Assembly (NCBI RefSeq): GCF_963678635.1
Contig: NC_087065.1
Coordinates: forward strand, 31,004,252 to 31,064,251
Length of the DNA stretch: 60,000 nt
Direction of reading: 5' to 3'
DNA from: Symsagittifera roscoffensis
Taxonomy: Eukaryota > Xenacoelomorpha > Acoela > Convolutidae
Positions within the stretch are counted from its first letter, which is position 1; the number at the start of each line of letters is the position of its first letter. Below the pieces are notes generated by a model. The model saw only the letters and a program-made list of their open reading frames with translations, did no database searches and was not told where the DNA came from. Below are positions 42,261 through 52,825 of the stretch, one piece after another. The position numbers and the translations under genes are program-made.

Positions 42261-43130
42261 ATGAGGAAAACGAGGCTGTCCTTGCCAGAAAAAAGCGGAG
42301 ATGGAAAAAAAATCACCCCCAATAAGGCAACCGAGGCAGACACTGATAACAACGAAACCAAGGCTAATGAAGAAAAACGTTTCAGTTAGCATGGTGAACA
42401 CCCGAAACAACAAAGAGAAAAAAACTGAAGAAAAGCTCACAAAACAAAAGAGTGCGCCTATCATGGAAGTTGAAATTGAGACACCTCAACAAAACATAGA
42501 AGAAGTCAAAAAAAAACTGAGTCGACGCCAATGCCAAATGCAGAAGAACAGGAAACAAAAACAATTGAGTTCTCACCAATAGGCAATGAAAACGAGGTCA
42601 CTGACAACACATCGGAAACAATAAGGGAGGATTCACAGACAAAGAAGACATCCTTCACGGAGAGATTTGAGCGGGGTTGAGACCGAGGGGTAAGGAAGTG
42701 GTGATAACAGGAACAGACAAAAGCAAGACCTTTGGAATGGTTTCCGCTGTAACAGCGGAGGCTGGTGAAGGAGGTAACCAGATCACAGAGAGAGAGCGGC
42801 GGGTCACTCAGCAAAGCCCGTAACAGAACCGAAAGTACCGCCAGCGGAATTGAAAGAATTGATGATAACCTTAGATGAGATCGACAAAAAACTCAAGTGT
42901 GGTGAGGAAGACCGTGAGGAAATGAGGAGAAAATTCATGTATTATAAAAATGAGAACCTCGACAACTACTTCAGTTTAGTAATAGCAGTTGAAGAGAAGC
43001 TACTACAGATGGCTGAAAGATTGGAAACGAAAGATACGGAACGAGAAAAGTTCATCAAGAAAAATATGGAAGAAATGAAAAAGCGAGGAGAAACTGAAGT
43101 GAAGAAATTGAAAGGAAGAAACTGAAGTGC
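42261..43130 (+). pseudogene. gag: Gag N-terminus and coiled coil (copy D)
   Basis: ATG at 42261 begins MRKTRLSLPEKS, followed at an A-rich run near 42300 by a frame change into 42301-42582 (RQPRQTLITTKPRLMKKNVSV, MEVEIETPQQN). After a degraded part, 42850-43125 has DEIDKKLKCGEEDREEMRRKF, YKNENLDNYFSL and ERLETKDTEREKFIKKN, a strong coiled coil. All pieces pair with copy C. The start is chosen because translation follows immediately and C has the same context with ATT. Confidence 0.68.
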
Positions 43131-43139
43131 GTGGTAGCA

Positions 43140-43986
43140 AAGAAGGAAGAAGAACGTATTACTGCAGACAAGATTTTCGAAACTCTGCTGAATCGTTTCG
43201 GACCTGGATTGAAGGGACAAAGGGATGATTGATTGATTTTTGGAGGAACTATAGAGCTTGAGAAGAAGAAGTGATCCAGAGGAGTCAACCTACAGGAGGA
43301 AATTTAGCCTTGCTTCGAAATTCGTAGACTAGAGAATGAAATCTAGAGAATACATGTTTTTCAAAATATTTTTGAATCGTTCCGGATCCGGAATGAAGAG
43401 TCATCAAGCTATGATGATAATTGAAAAAAGGAGACAGAGTGATGACGAATCGATCGATCAATTTCTGGGTGACCTAGAGAACTTGAGAAGAAGAAGTGAT
43501 CTGGAGGAATCGACTAATCGGAGGAACTTTATCATTGCTTCAAAATTCATCGTTGGGGTAAAAAGTGACGAATTAAGAATGATGTTGGCGACATATTATA
43601 CGCTATCGAAATCTAGAGTGTACTTGTTAATGAAACCGACGAATTACTCATTTTCAGACAAACGAAATCTGCAAGGGTGAAGCCAACAACAAAGTTCGAC
43701 GTGGTACAAACCGAGAGACGACATGGACAAGCGAAGGTCATGTGCAAATTGTGGATTGGCATATCATCCCGTAGCGGATTGTACCTCTTAAAAACAAGGG
43801 ATGAAAAGCTTGGGATATACACCAGATGAGGAAGACATGAGTCAGATGGAAGAACATGAGTTCTATTGTGGCTTGATCATCAAGATTGCGAGATGCTTCT
43901 TCTGTAATGAAAAATGTCGCGTCACAATGCACTGTCCTCTGTTTTGGGAAGCAGTGAAGAATCAGAATCACCCGAAACAAAAGTAA
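43140..43986 (+). pseudogene. gag: Gag capsid and nucleocapsid with partial duplication (copy D)
   Basis: Two capsid segments occur in tandem. The first (about 43155-43350) has LNRFGPGLKGQ in a frame full of stops and ends in MKSREYMFF. The second (43366-43680) has LNRSGSGMKSHQAMMIIEKRRQSDDESIDQFLGDLENL and ASKFIVGVKSDELRMM. The nucleocapsid has CANCGLAYHPVADC, an intact C-x2-C-x4-H-x4-C, and then CFFCNEKCRV, which has lost the His. A TGA at 43678-43680 and a TAA at 43789 break the frame. Confidence 0.72.
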
Positions 43987-45110
43987 GCGCTAGCAGTTGT
44001 GCAAAACCCCCGGAATAGACTGACTGAGAGCTCTTTGCAGAACAAGGACGTGACAAATAATGATTTATTGACGAAATATGTGAAGGCGGTGACCGAAGAC
44101 AGAGATGCCGCGGGGATAGCAACAAAAGGTTCTCTGGAGATAGACTCTCAGAAGGCGTCAGCAGACGCAATAAACAAAGTGGAACAAAAGCTGAAACAGG
44201 AACTAGAAAAACTGCAAAAAATCGAGACACTTTCAGCAGCAAGAAGCGAGCCTGAGTCATAAAAAAAGTCTGAAGATCACAGGCAATTGCAATACCTTGA
44301 AAATGGAAACTGGAAAATCTTTCGGGATCACGAAAGTAGAGGCGAGAATAAGGTCAATAATCACCGTAGGTGGCCACGACGTAACAGGAGTCTGAGCGAC
44401 CCAAGTGACCAAACACTGATGCACACAGATGTATATGCATGTTATTTGCGTACCATTAGCCCACAGGCTCACTCGAGAGCAATCAGAGCGTTACTGATGA
44501 GAGGAGGCAGAAACCCGATAAGAGTAGACAACAGAAACATAGAAGCGTGTGGTTCACAAGTGTTCAAGCTAAATTTAGATGGAATCAACATCTACGGAAA
44601 AACGATGATAACGTTCGAGGCCGGCCAAATCTTTGTGAGTCGAGAGGAACTCAAAGTGAGATCGATTTGGCATTGCGCCATACTAAGGGAAGACACCATG
44701 CACTTGGGAACAGAAGCACACCTGTCCGCCCATGTACTAGATATAAATGGAAAAAAGGCTCCATTAAAGGAACTTTTAGATCTGGGAGCTATCATGAGCG
44801 TTGTACCAATAAAAACATGGAGACAGATGGGATTTGACAAAGAAGACCTATTAGATTCCTGAATCCGGCTGTAAGCGGCATACAAGGGGGCGCTAAGGAT
44901 CCTTAGCAGAACACCAATGATAGCCCTAAATTTGGGGGAATGCAATCTGTGGATGAGTTTTCTTGTAGTGGAAAACCTAGACGAGTTGGATCATTTCATT
45001 TTAGGTAGGGAATTTTATCAGGAACTTTGACGTAACGGTTGATCTTAAAAATGCAATGTTCAGGATTTGAAATCCGGAAATGAAGTACGTAAAAAAATCG
45101 GTAAATTTGG
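43987..45110 (+). pseudogene. pol: Protease region (copy D)
   Basis: The 43999-44262 frame is Lys/Glu-rich. The frame 44287-44862 then matches A and C: SRAIRALLMRGGRNPIRVD, LDGINIYGKT, SREELKVRSI. The active-site motif reads LLDLGAIMSVVP, so the Thr of DTG is replaced by Leu, while Asp stays (near 44780). After a TGA at 44860, LWMSFLVVENLDELDHFILG near 44950-45005 continues in another frame. Likely inactive. Confidence 0.78.
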
Positions 45111-45784
45111 ATTTACAAAGGAGAGCAAAGCTCCAGTTTTCTTGAGTAGGAGGTTGATGTTAAAATAGTAAATTGAAAATCAGGAACTAAAATGAATTCA
45201 GTGATAAAAAGCAGGTATGTATAGTACCAAATCCAAACAGCCAAATTGTTGCTACTTCGGGATGATCATTCTTGATCACCAAGAGTGACCTCTGCGTCAG
45301 TGTCTTGTTGAATACTCTTGATATAACAATCACACTCAGAGAGGGGGGTTACTAGGATACGCCTTGCCGGTGAAAATTAAATATGAAATGACTGAAAACA
45401 AACATTAAAAATATGAAGTTCTTATATTGTCCGAATCATTAGAACAAGATTCGTATCTTGAGTAAATTGAAGAAAATAAAAAGTTCATCAGTTCTTCTCA
45501 ATTCACTTAAGTCAGAAACGGACAATGGACTGTCGAGCTGTTCGAATTTTCCGGAAAGACCCACACCAGAAGAATTGGAAATGGATAATCCGGTACTACC
45601 AGAAATTGAACACTCAATGGAGAAAGCAACGGGCGAACAGCTCGAAGCCATCAAAGATGTGCTAGATAGGAATCGGGTCGTCTTGTCGAGACACAAAGCG
45701 GATATTGTGTGCTGTAATTTCGTTGAGCATGAAATAAAACTAGAGGAGTCGGCGGTAACGCACAGGGAGGGGCAAGGCGCATGA
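45111..45784 (+). pseudogene. pol: Pol linker between protease and RT (copy D)
   Basis: Degraded, with KKQVCIVPNPNSQ-like residues near 45205-45245. The open frame 45458-45784 then holds NGLSSCSNFPERPTPEELEMDNP and RHKADIVCCNFVEHEIKLEE, both of which have partners in A (3870-3920 and 4040-4090). No catalytic motif expected. Confidence 0.65.
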
Positions 45785-46540
45785 CTCCACACAAATCGGA
45801 TGCATGTAGAAAAGAAATAGAAACGTTGCTAGAGTATGACATGAAAGAACCATTCAAGTCACCGTGGGCGTGTGGGGTATGATGGCCAAAAAGAAAGGAG
45901 ATAAACTAGAATTTTGTTGTGCGATTCAATATCTGAACTCAGTCACGGTGAAGAATGCTTATCTCATCCCGAAAATAGACGAGGGCTTTCAAAATTGGGG
46001 AATGCAAATATTTACAACTCTTGACCTGGGGTTGGCCTTTTGGCATTTACCACTTAAGAAACAAGATACGGATAAAACGGGGTTTGCTTGCGACTTGGGA
46101 TTGTTCCAATGGAAGAGGATGCAACGCGACAGCCACATTTTAGCGACTAATAGCACAGGCAATGACAAGAGTAACGAAGAAATATGGTAAGTTGGTAATG
46201 TCTTAAGTGAACGAATTGTTGACTACAACGCCAACCCTAGAGGACACATCGAGCAAAATACCTGCATATATGAAAAGAAAGGGCAGGATTGAAACGCAAG
46301 CCCTCGAAAAATGACATCTTCAAAAACTTGATAAAATAGCTCGGGAGGATGGTGGACAAGCATGGCATCAGACCTGATCCAGACACTCTAGAGGCAGTCC
46401 TGACTTGGAATTCACCGAAGACTGAGTTCATCAAAGGTTACGCGGACAAGGTATACCCGATGCAACAACTCATGAGACACAAGGGCAAGAAGTTCACATG
46501 GAGTAACGCAGCAGAGAAGTCCTTTCAGAGAATATCATGA
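45785..46540 (+). pseudogene. pol: Reverse transcriptase (copy D), catalytic box lost
   Basis: The frame 45864-46190 has MMAKKKGDKLEFCCAIQYLNSVT, AYLIPKIDE and LDLGLAFWHLPLKKQDTDKTGF, so motif A with its Asp is intact. At about 46200-46250, where A and C have YVDDVVIATPTLE, the sequence reads VNELLTTTPTLE, and YVDD is gone. The thumb MVDKHGIRPDPDTLEAVLTW at 46349-46540 is well kept and leads to KGYADKVYPMQQLM. Dead RT. Confidence 0.85.
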
Positions 46541-46985
46541 AAATTGTGCGAGGCACCGGTTTTGGGCATGCCTTTGGAGAATGGCATGTATGTCCTAGAC
46601 ACAGACGCTTCAGTGGTAGCCATTTCTGGCACACTTCATCAAGAACAATAATGGAACGACAAGACCGTCTTGGGACCAATAGCATACGGTAGCAAAGTAC
46701 TGAGCGCACGGAAATGGAGTACAGGGCGCCCAAAGCTGAAATGTTTGTGGTGGTCACTTTTGCGGAGATATACAGAGCATACCTGGGCAGTGAGCCATTA
46801 CTCTCTTGACTGATAACATACTCAACGGATCAAAGCTACATCGGGAGATGGCTAGTACGACTAGATGGTTATAACATGATAATTGAGCACAGGACAAGGG
46901 ATAAGCCCCAAAATGCAGACATCTCGAGTAAGAAAACGGATTTTTACGAGATGAAAGAGCAAAGGGAGGCTGACAGGCCTGAAAA
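46541..46985 (+). pseudogene. pol: RNase H (copy D)
   Basis: Motifs in shifting frames: MYVLDTDASVVAISGTL near 46590, PKAEMFVVVTFAEIYRAYLG near 46735, then a damaged LRVDNRAL (a stop near 46810), STDQSYIGRWLVRLDGY near 46835 and HRTRDKPQNADISSKKTDFYE near 46890. First Asp, Glu and the last Asp are kept. Confidence 0.82.
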
Positions 46986-47389
46986 AAAATTCATTTATTA
47001 AATCAGGAAAACCGATCGATGATAGCCCTGAATTACCTACCGAGCACCGGAAGACAAAGATCCTAGGGAGATAATCGAGCATGCAGGTGGAATTCCTGCT
47101 TTAGTCAAAACTAGTCAGCGAAACGTTGAAGGCGAAAGGTTATGACTTAGATGAAGTTGAGAGGGGGAGAGCAGTAGTTGAACAAGATCTAATGAGCTTG
47201 CTACAAAAACTAGCCGACGACAAACCCGCAGACACGAGTGAGAAGGGCAATGAACCGGAAATCAGGGTTCGGGAGAAGATAAATCCTCAGAGGACAGAGA
47301 TCCAGAGGGTAAAGAAGTGGTAGGAACGAAAGTCGAGAGCATCCCAGAGGAGGTACTCATGGAGACAAAGTTAAGGAGGAAAAAAATGT
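46986..47389 (+). pseudogene. pol: Spacer joined directly to macro domain; integrase deleted (copy D)
   Basis: The sequence after RNase H includes SPELPTEHRKTK-like residues and the frame 47126-47323 (GYDLDEVERGRAVVEQDLM, DKPADTSEKGN), like the spacer of A and C. Then the macro domain begins at about 47390. No HHCC, DDE or Pol tail sequence is present, so about 2 kb is missing relative to A. Confidence 0.6.
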
Positions 47390-47823
47390 GATTTCAGGAG
47401 GAAGCTGAGGAGCTCGGAGGAGATCAAGAGCAGACATGAGCTTCAACACCAGACTAGAGGCTGATTTCAAAAGAGAATAACAAAAAGTGGGGTTCCTGTT
47501 CAGACACAGACCAGGACTGGGAGATCTGGCGGCGCTCCCACCATCAGTTTGACAGATGCCAGACCAGACAAATACTTCAGCTTTTTGGTGATAAGGGTCA
47601 GTGAGAGGAGCGTGGTGGACCCTAAACATTTGGTACTGGCTTTGACACGACTAAGAGACTTTCTAGTAGAAAGCGGAAAAAACGAAGTCTTGATACTAAT
47701 TTACGATCCCATTAGAAATAGATTGAACCTCCGAGAGGTGCATGCTATCATGCACGTTAAATTTCGGTACATCTACACAAGAAATATTACGGAAATAACG
47801 GTACATCTACATAAGAAATTTTA
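47390..47823 (+). pseudogene. TARG1-like macro domain (copy D)
   Basis: The 5' part (47440-47560) reads SFNTRLEADFKRE and FLFRHRPGLGDLAALPPSV in one frame with two stops. The 3' part (47549-47823) then reads DKYFSFLVIRVSERS, PKHLVLALTRLRDFLVESG, EVLILIYDPIRNRLNLREVHAIMHV and ends in ITVHLHKKF. The helix and strand order is that of TARG1-type macro domains, as in A and B. The last 60 bases contain a tandem repeat of GTACATCTACA-AAGAAAT, so the end is partly duplicated. Confidence 0.72.
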
Positions 47824-48350
47824 ATTGAGCATTGATGGAGTCTCGAGTGGACACAAAAGTCTTGTGTCGGGCTTGGGTCTTGAGTGCAGACGAGGGTCTT
47901 GAGCTAAAAAGGGGCGGTATATGGCAGGAGATTAGGTTTTAACCTAAATAGCATGACAATCAAACTAGAGTTTTTTTTCCAAATTGCACGGTGCTAAAAC
48001 ATAAACATATTTACACGATTTTAACTCTTAATTGAATCATTTTTGAAAACACTGTTTAAATAATGTTTTAGAAGCGTAGGGAGGGGAATTATTTCGGTGA
48101 TTAAAAATGGACAGGTTTAAAAATCAATTTTGTTTTCAGGTTGATTTTGATTGATAATCAACGAGAATCAAATGGAAATGATCGTGTTCAAGAACAAGAG
48201 CATCGGTGAGGATCCAGTATTTCACGCTGCAGTACAGTAATTCATGATTATCATACTGGTACGGAATTTCTTGAGTAATAATCTGGTACGTTATTTTCTT
48301 GAGTGTTGAACTGGTACGGAAATTTCTTGATTTTTGAACACTCTTCAATA
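47824..48350 (+). other. Non-coding gap before the SGNH block (copy D)
   Basis: No ORF. It holds a perfect 7-bp stem GACACAA/TTGTGTC at 47850-47868, two GGGTCTTGAG words after it, AT-rich sequence to 48240, and then three direct repeats (48256-48340) immediately before the ATG. Confidence 0.5.
48256..48340 (+). repeat. Three short direct repeats upstream of the SGNH block (copy D)
   Basis: Units of 26-28 bp begin CTGGTACG and contain TTTCTTGA, at about 48258, 48284 and 48311. The last is 11-15 bases from the start ATG at 48351. The same repeats are in copy C at 30340-30428. Confidence 0.65.
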
Positions 48351-49560
48351 ATGGCTGATTGTTTCTGGAAGCCGATGCTAGCGGCTCTAAAGAAGCCCAC
48401 ATTTGACGAGTTTTACAGGCGGCTAATGGATTTGGACCACTCTCAGGTGGACGAGAGGATAGCAGTGATGCTCAATTCCGTCTTGCAGCTATAAACTCAA
48501 GGAAAAGGCAGGGTGTCAGCTACAGAAGCAGTGCTGTTGGTTGGCTACACATCAGATGGAATATCAAACCAGGAGCAGACAAGATGGCTGTCATAGAGTA
48601 TCGATGGAGGCTTGAGAGGATTTGACTATGCGAGAAATCCTGGCTTAAGCAACACTACTGAGTATGGTGCTGGAGATTTTCCCCTCGCGACCAGGCCAGC
48701 CATGAGGACTGGGACTCAGTCTAGCAGTAAACCCTTGTCAATCATACGATCTCAACAAACTGAGGAGGCATATCCGGATATCAGTAAACTAAGAAGAGAG
48801 TTGAAAAAACCCAGAAGGAACCGGATCAAGCTGCTCTGGATGGGAATCAGGCTTCTCTTTAGAGGGATAAAGCTGCGCTGGTACGTTATTGAAAAAGACA
48901 GCCATTGTTGAGAGAGATTTGTTGAAAGCTGAGTTGGAACAAAGCCAGAGAGTACATGAGACCACAGCAAACTGCGACCAACTGAAATTGGAGTCTAAGC
49001 GACTGCAGAGAACACCGCAGGAATTGGGGAGTGGCAAGGAACGTAAATGGAAAACACCAATTGAACCCTTGATGGCGAGATCTAGACCGGATTCAAAGAT
49101 GGAAGTGGATGAGGCCCCCAGAGCTAACGGCCGTTTCAATCTCGATAGATTAGCTCAAGAACAGATGAGCGAGGACTTGGAGGCATGGACTCCCCGGAAC
49201 TCATTCTTTCCTTGGGAGATCTTGAGTCGGGCTGGATCAGGCCACTGATGGTGGATGTCGCGCTACCTGGCCTGAAGCCCAGTTCAACTGGAGGTAGTCA
49301 AGCAAATGTGGGAACATGGCGTCTCTAAGAGCTGCAGCAGAGGTTGCAGTAGAGGACTCCCGAAATTCCCGCATTGGACAGAGCAACCAGTGAGGAGCAT
49401 GTCGATTTCAAATTACAAGAAGAACACTGAAGGAACATATCATCGATACCGTAGGGAAGATTGGACGGCTGCACAGTGTGAGAGGAGGGCGGCTGAAAGA
49501 CACAGCATGAGCGGAATATTTCGCGCAGCCCAGGATACCCGAGGGCACGATCCACTTGAT
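48351..49560 (+). pseudogene. SGNH block, N-terminal region (copy D)
   Basis: Starts at ATG 48351 (MADCFWKPMLAALKKPTFDE) and runs to a stop at 48492. It continues in shifted frames 48612-48911 (GFDYARNPGLSNTTEYGAGDFPLATRP), 48889-49248 (a coiled coil with ERDLLKAELEQSQRVHETTAN, then MEVDEAPRANGRFNLDRLAQ) and 49306-49572 (EDWTAAQCERRAAE). All have partners in C. The ATG context is shared with C, which supports this start. No enzymatic motif before the SGNH domain. Confidence 0.62.
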
Positions 49561-50040
49561 AATAGGGGATAGCCTTGTCAGGGTTCTAACCAGAATTAAA
49601 GCGCATTGGCAAGTGTTGAGTTTTTCAGGCGCGGCAATGCCCTCTACGGACGCTGGAGGTGAGGAAGATTCACACAGTCACCATGATGACGGGGACTAAC
49701 GACGTCTCTAAAGGCGAATCAAGGAAGATGATGCGATTGCAAGAGAAGGTGAGCTGTCTCCTGTGGGAGATGAGGATCTACTTGGGCCCTACGATACTCA
49801 CGATCTGTACGGTGCCGTACAACTTGATAAGAACGACAATGGGATGAACATGAACGAAATAGTGCGCCATGATAATTAGGTAAAACGAGAGGCACAGAAG
49901 AGAAGTATCCTACCCTTGATGTTGTTTGATGTCGCGTGGATGATGGAGAAATCTTTACCGAATGGCTGCTCCTCTGACGGCATCCACTTTGATGGACCAA
50001 AAGGTGTTGAGTAGTTGAGCGTATCTTCCAGAAACATATC
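49530..50040 (+). pseudogene. SGNH (GDSL-type) hydrolase domain 1, all motifs present (copy D)
   Basis: Block I LIIGDSLVRVL has its Ser codon at 49571-49573. Block III MTGTNDVSKG lies near 49690 in the frame 49659-49847, with Gly and Asn intact, then a strand ILTICTVPYNL. Block V SDGIHFDGPKG has Asp at 49976 and His at 49985. Ser to His is about 138 residues, typical for small SGNH hydrolases and for the esterase domains known from CR1-like LINE ORF1 and some DIRS-like elements. Frame changes between blocks I and III and before block V mean it is not translated intact. Confidence 0.82.
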
Positions 50041-50740
50041 ATCAGTCTCGAGTCGGATTTCCAGTTCACCTGCCAGCCCCGCCGCCAGAACAGTAGGAGT
50101 CAGGTTGGGGGAGAGGATCGGTTCTAGAGATAGTTCAGCGATCAGCAGGAGTAGACAGCCGGGATCAAAACCCCTGGAGAAGGACGTGACGGATTTTTAT
50201 ACGCCACAGAGATTTGTAGTGTCGTCAGTAATGGTGGTAGGGAAGAATGGAGCAAGATGTAGGCAGAAGGCCCGGGAGAAGCTAGTAAAGCCAGGTATCT
50301 GGAGAGAGTGAAAAACTTGGATTTAGAGGAATCGGCCTGCAGGCGACATTTGGTGGAGATCCTGTAGCTCAAGAGCCTATCCCATGAAGATCTAAATACT
50401 CACTATTGTGAAGGCTGGTCAAAGGCACATGAAGGAAACTTTTCCCGAGAAAAGATCTTTGAGACGGCGGAATTGGCAGGAATTCCGAGAATATCGGTCT
50501 TTGGCCCTGTCAACTATCGACCCCTTAAGGAGCTGGGGAGCCCAGGCTTGAGTGCAGAGCCATCGAAACACCGCACGGGCATAGCTAGAATCATAGTAGC
50601 AATTCCAGCACAACTGAGAGCCGTGGAGAAAGTTCTCAGGCCAAAGAGTATGGGCGGGCCCGAAATTGACTGAAGAACCATGATAAGGAGAACCATATGG
50701 AACTTTTCAGCAGAAAAAGGCAATAGGCTGTCTTTGAACG
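50041..50740 (+). pseudogene. Linker between SGNH-like domains (copy D)
   Basis: Short frames 50015-50311 and 50473-50673, the latter with PAQLRAVEKVLRPKSMGGPEI. Copy C has the same near 28100 (PAQLRAVEKLLHPRSMGNPD), which precedes SGNH-like domain 2 in both. No domain recognised. Confidence 0.5.
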
Positions 50741-51400
50741 TTCAGACCCTGGAGCTGCTAGAGTAGTGATCGCGACGGGATCGGACTTCGCTGGAACATT
50801 ACCGAAACTGTTCTGGCCTGAAACTCTTGTGTACATGCTGCCAGGGGCGGAACTCAACCAGATGTTAGTTCTGGTCGTAGCAATGAACACTTTGTGAACC
50901 TGGTTGAACGATCACCTGCACGCAGCTGGTCTACTCGAGCCCTCAAGGAACGGAGAATCAACATTGAACAAGATCAGGGAGGTAGTACATACGTTGTTCG
51001 ACTCGATGAACGAGATACAAGAGTTGGTGGCGGCCCGATTGTGGTCAAAGACGAAGGTGGTGTTCACTTCGTCGTCACCCGGTTACTCAAGTATGCCCCG
51101 CTGCTCATCAATTCGTTCACGCGGTTTTAGTCTTGATTGCGGAAGGCAGCGGGTTGCCTATGTTAATGGCAGCTCCGAACCGAGAATTGAAGCCAGCGAA
51201 TTTGAGGCTTCTGAAGTGGTATCGGCCTGGGCTGATATTTCCCATGCCTTGAGAGGTTTCTACGAGCTAGCCAGTATCTTGGTTGTTTTGGATGAGGTTG
51301 TATGTCTAGAGATATCAATTCTGGCTAGACAACTCAACATAAACTCAGAGATAACGGATGACCATCCTGTGATTGGCCAGTTGACCGCGAGCCTGTGATT
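50741..51400 (+). pseudogene. SGNH-like domain 2 (copy D)
   Basis: Near 50765 it reads RVVIATGSDFAGTLPKLFWPE, and near 50905 NDHLHAAGLLEPSRNGE in the frame 50904-51398, matching AGMNDQLHAARLLKPSRSG of C. The second Gly of the block III pattern is damaged here. Then VLDEVVCLEISILARQLN near 51280 begins the middle region. As in A and C the GDS nucleophile order is absent. Confidence 0.5.
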
Positions 51401-52098
51401 CTGGAGCATGGAGCTGACGGATGCAGGCTCTACGAGCAGCTGGAGACTCAATAATGATAGAAGGGACGTGTCGAGTGCGGAGCAACAGCTGGAGTCGATG
51501 GTATATCGCTTAACCCAAGAGAGAGGAAAATGGCCATTCCTGACGCCGAGGTTAGAAAATGTGACGGACAAGGCGAAGGATATAACACCTCCATTGACAA
51601 AGAAAGTGTGGGATTTCATGCAGAATAAACTTGAACAGGCCGAGAGAAAGGGAATGGAGGATGTTCGCTATCTCCGCAAACGAGACGACCATCAAAGGTT
51701 TTTATAAGGATCATGCTACGGGAAACTTGAGGACGAGAAAGTCATATAAAACCCTGGAATTCTTGAGCCCGTGTCGGGAGAAGAAGTATATGGACGAGAC
51801 ATTCTTGGCGGGGAAGACGTTTTTCGACGCGTTCAACCCGGATCTCTTGAGCATGTCGATTACCCTGTTTTTGGCCTTGTGTCTAGTGTTTCCCAGATAC
51901 CTGTTCAACATGGGTCCAGCCTTCAAGTTCAGTAGGGTTTTAGAGTCCCCCAGGATCGACCAATACTTGAAGTTGATCCTTCCAACGCACAGAAATCTTG
52001 AAGTGTTCCACCGCCTGATGAAAAATGTGGATCCTTTGGCCATGAATAGAGCTAACTTGTTTCTTGAGACTTATATCTACGAGTGTGCTACTGGGTAA
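51401..52098 (+). pseudogene. SGNH block, middle region, truncated (copy D)
   Basis: Frames 51408-51707 and 51631-52098. The second has YMDETFLAGKTFFDAFNPDLLSM, a hydrophobic stretch ITLFLALCLVFPRYLFNMG and HRNLEVFHRLMKNVDPLAM. Copy C has the matching LAVLHRLMKYVEPISM. Homology to the element stops at 52098, where the frame ends, and the following DNA is unrelated. Confidence 0.58.
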
Positions 52099-52139
52099 AA
52101 GTCACTTCTAGTGGCATATCAGTAGTATAGCTAATTTAC

Positions 52140-52330
52140 ACTGGGATCGGGGGGGGAGGTGATCACGGGAGGTATCATTGCGAGTAAAATTGAGATCCCA
52201 ACGTAAATTTTTGAGATCCGATGTAAAAGTACTGATCCCATGTAAAATTTTCCATGATCCCAAATAATGATCCCACAACTTTGATCCCAATTTATAGTTT
52301 TTTTAACCAATGATCCTGAATGTAAATTTT
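52140..52330 (+). repeat. Degenerate GATCC(C)-rich repeats next to the truncated end of copy D
   Basis: About eight irregularly spaced GATCC words, several as (T)GATCCCA followed by AT-rich sequence such as TGTAAAATTTT. A G-run (GGGGGGG) is at 52150. The array lies directly beyond the 3' break of copy D. Confidence 0.6.
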
Positions 52331-52825
52331 AGTTAGGTTGATAGCTAAATCGTCCAAATGCCCAGACGGTGTATTTCGTTCTTTTTGTTCATGCACCAAA
52401 TTGGAGTGGTATATAAAGTGGTTATAGTGAACATTTCATGCATGGTATATGAAAGACGCTTGATTTCTGCACTGAATATGTTCGAAATATGTGTATAGAA
52501 TCAACTTGAATTTCTTATGTATTACTATAGACTGGTTTCTGTAAACGTCTATGTGAAGTACTTTCAGGAAGAAACTGTTGAAGAATTAAACGGAAAACAT
52601 ACGTTTCAACGTTAAATTGAATTTTGTCAACTTTTGCTTCGAATATAACACCAAATCTAACACGCACACTGGTACACATTAAAACATAAAACTTGCCTTA
52701 AAGTCAATATTAGATAAGAAACGTTTGAAGCAAAATTATTTCTGGCTTAGCCACTGAATGTAAATGCTGTTACTCTTTACTGCACAATATATCACACACT
52801 ATCACATTAACAAATATTTTTTTTC
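52331..52825. other. AT-rich stretch without features
   Basis: No ORF, repeat or RNA gene recognised between the GATCC repeats and the polymerase remnant. Confidence 0.5.

Larger units (their letters stand above)
42106..52098 (+). mobile_element. Copy D: retroelement, integrase deleted and 3'-truncated
   Basis: Gag start ATG at 42261, capsid to 43986, protease near 44790, RT 45785-46540, RNase H to 46985, a short spacer, macro domain 47390-47823, gap, SGNH block from ATG 48351 to 52098. Integrase and the Pol tail are absent. The SGNH block ends abruptly at 52098 in the middle region, about 4 kb before the C-terminus seen in copy C. It is most like copy C and holds the best-preserved SGNH catalytic motifs. 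Confidence 0.83.

Noticed and set aside
51631-52098. Envelope-like membrane protein because of a hydrophobic stretch
   Set aside because: One hydrophobic segment (ITLFLALCLVFPRYLF) is not conserved as such in A, and no signal peptide or fusion-type features were seen.
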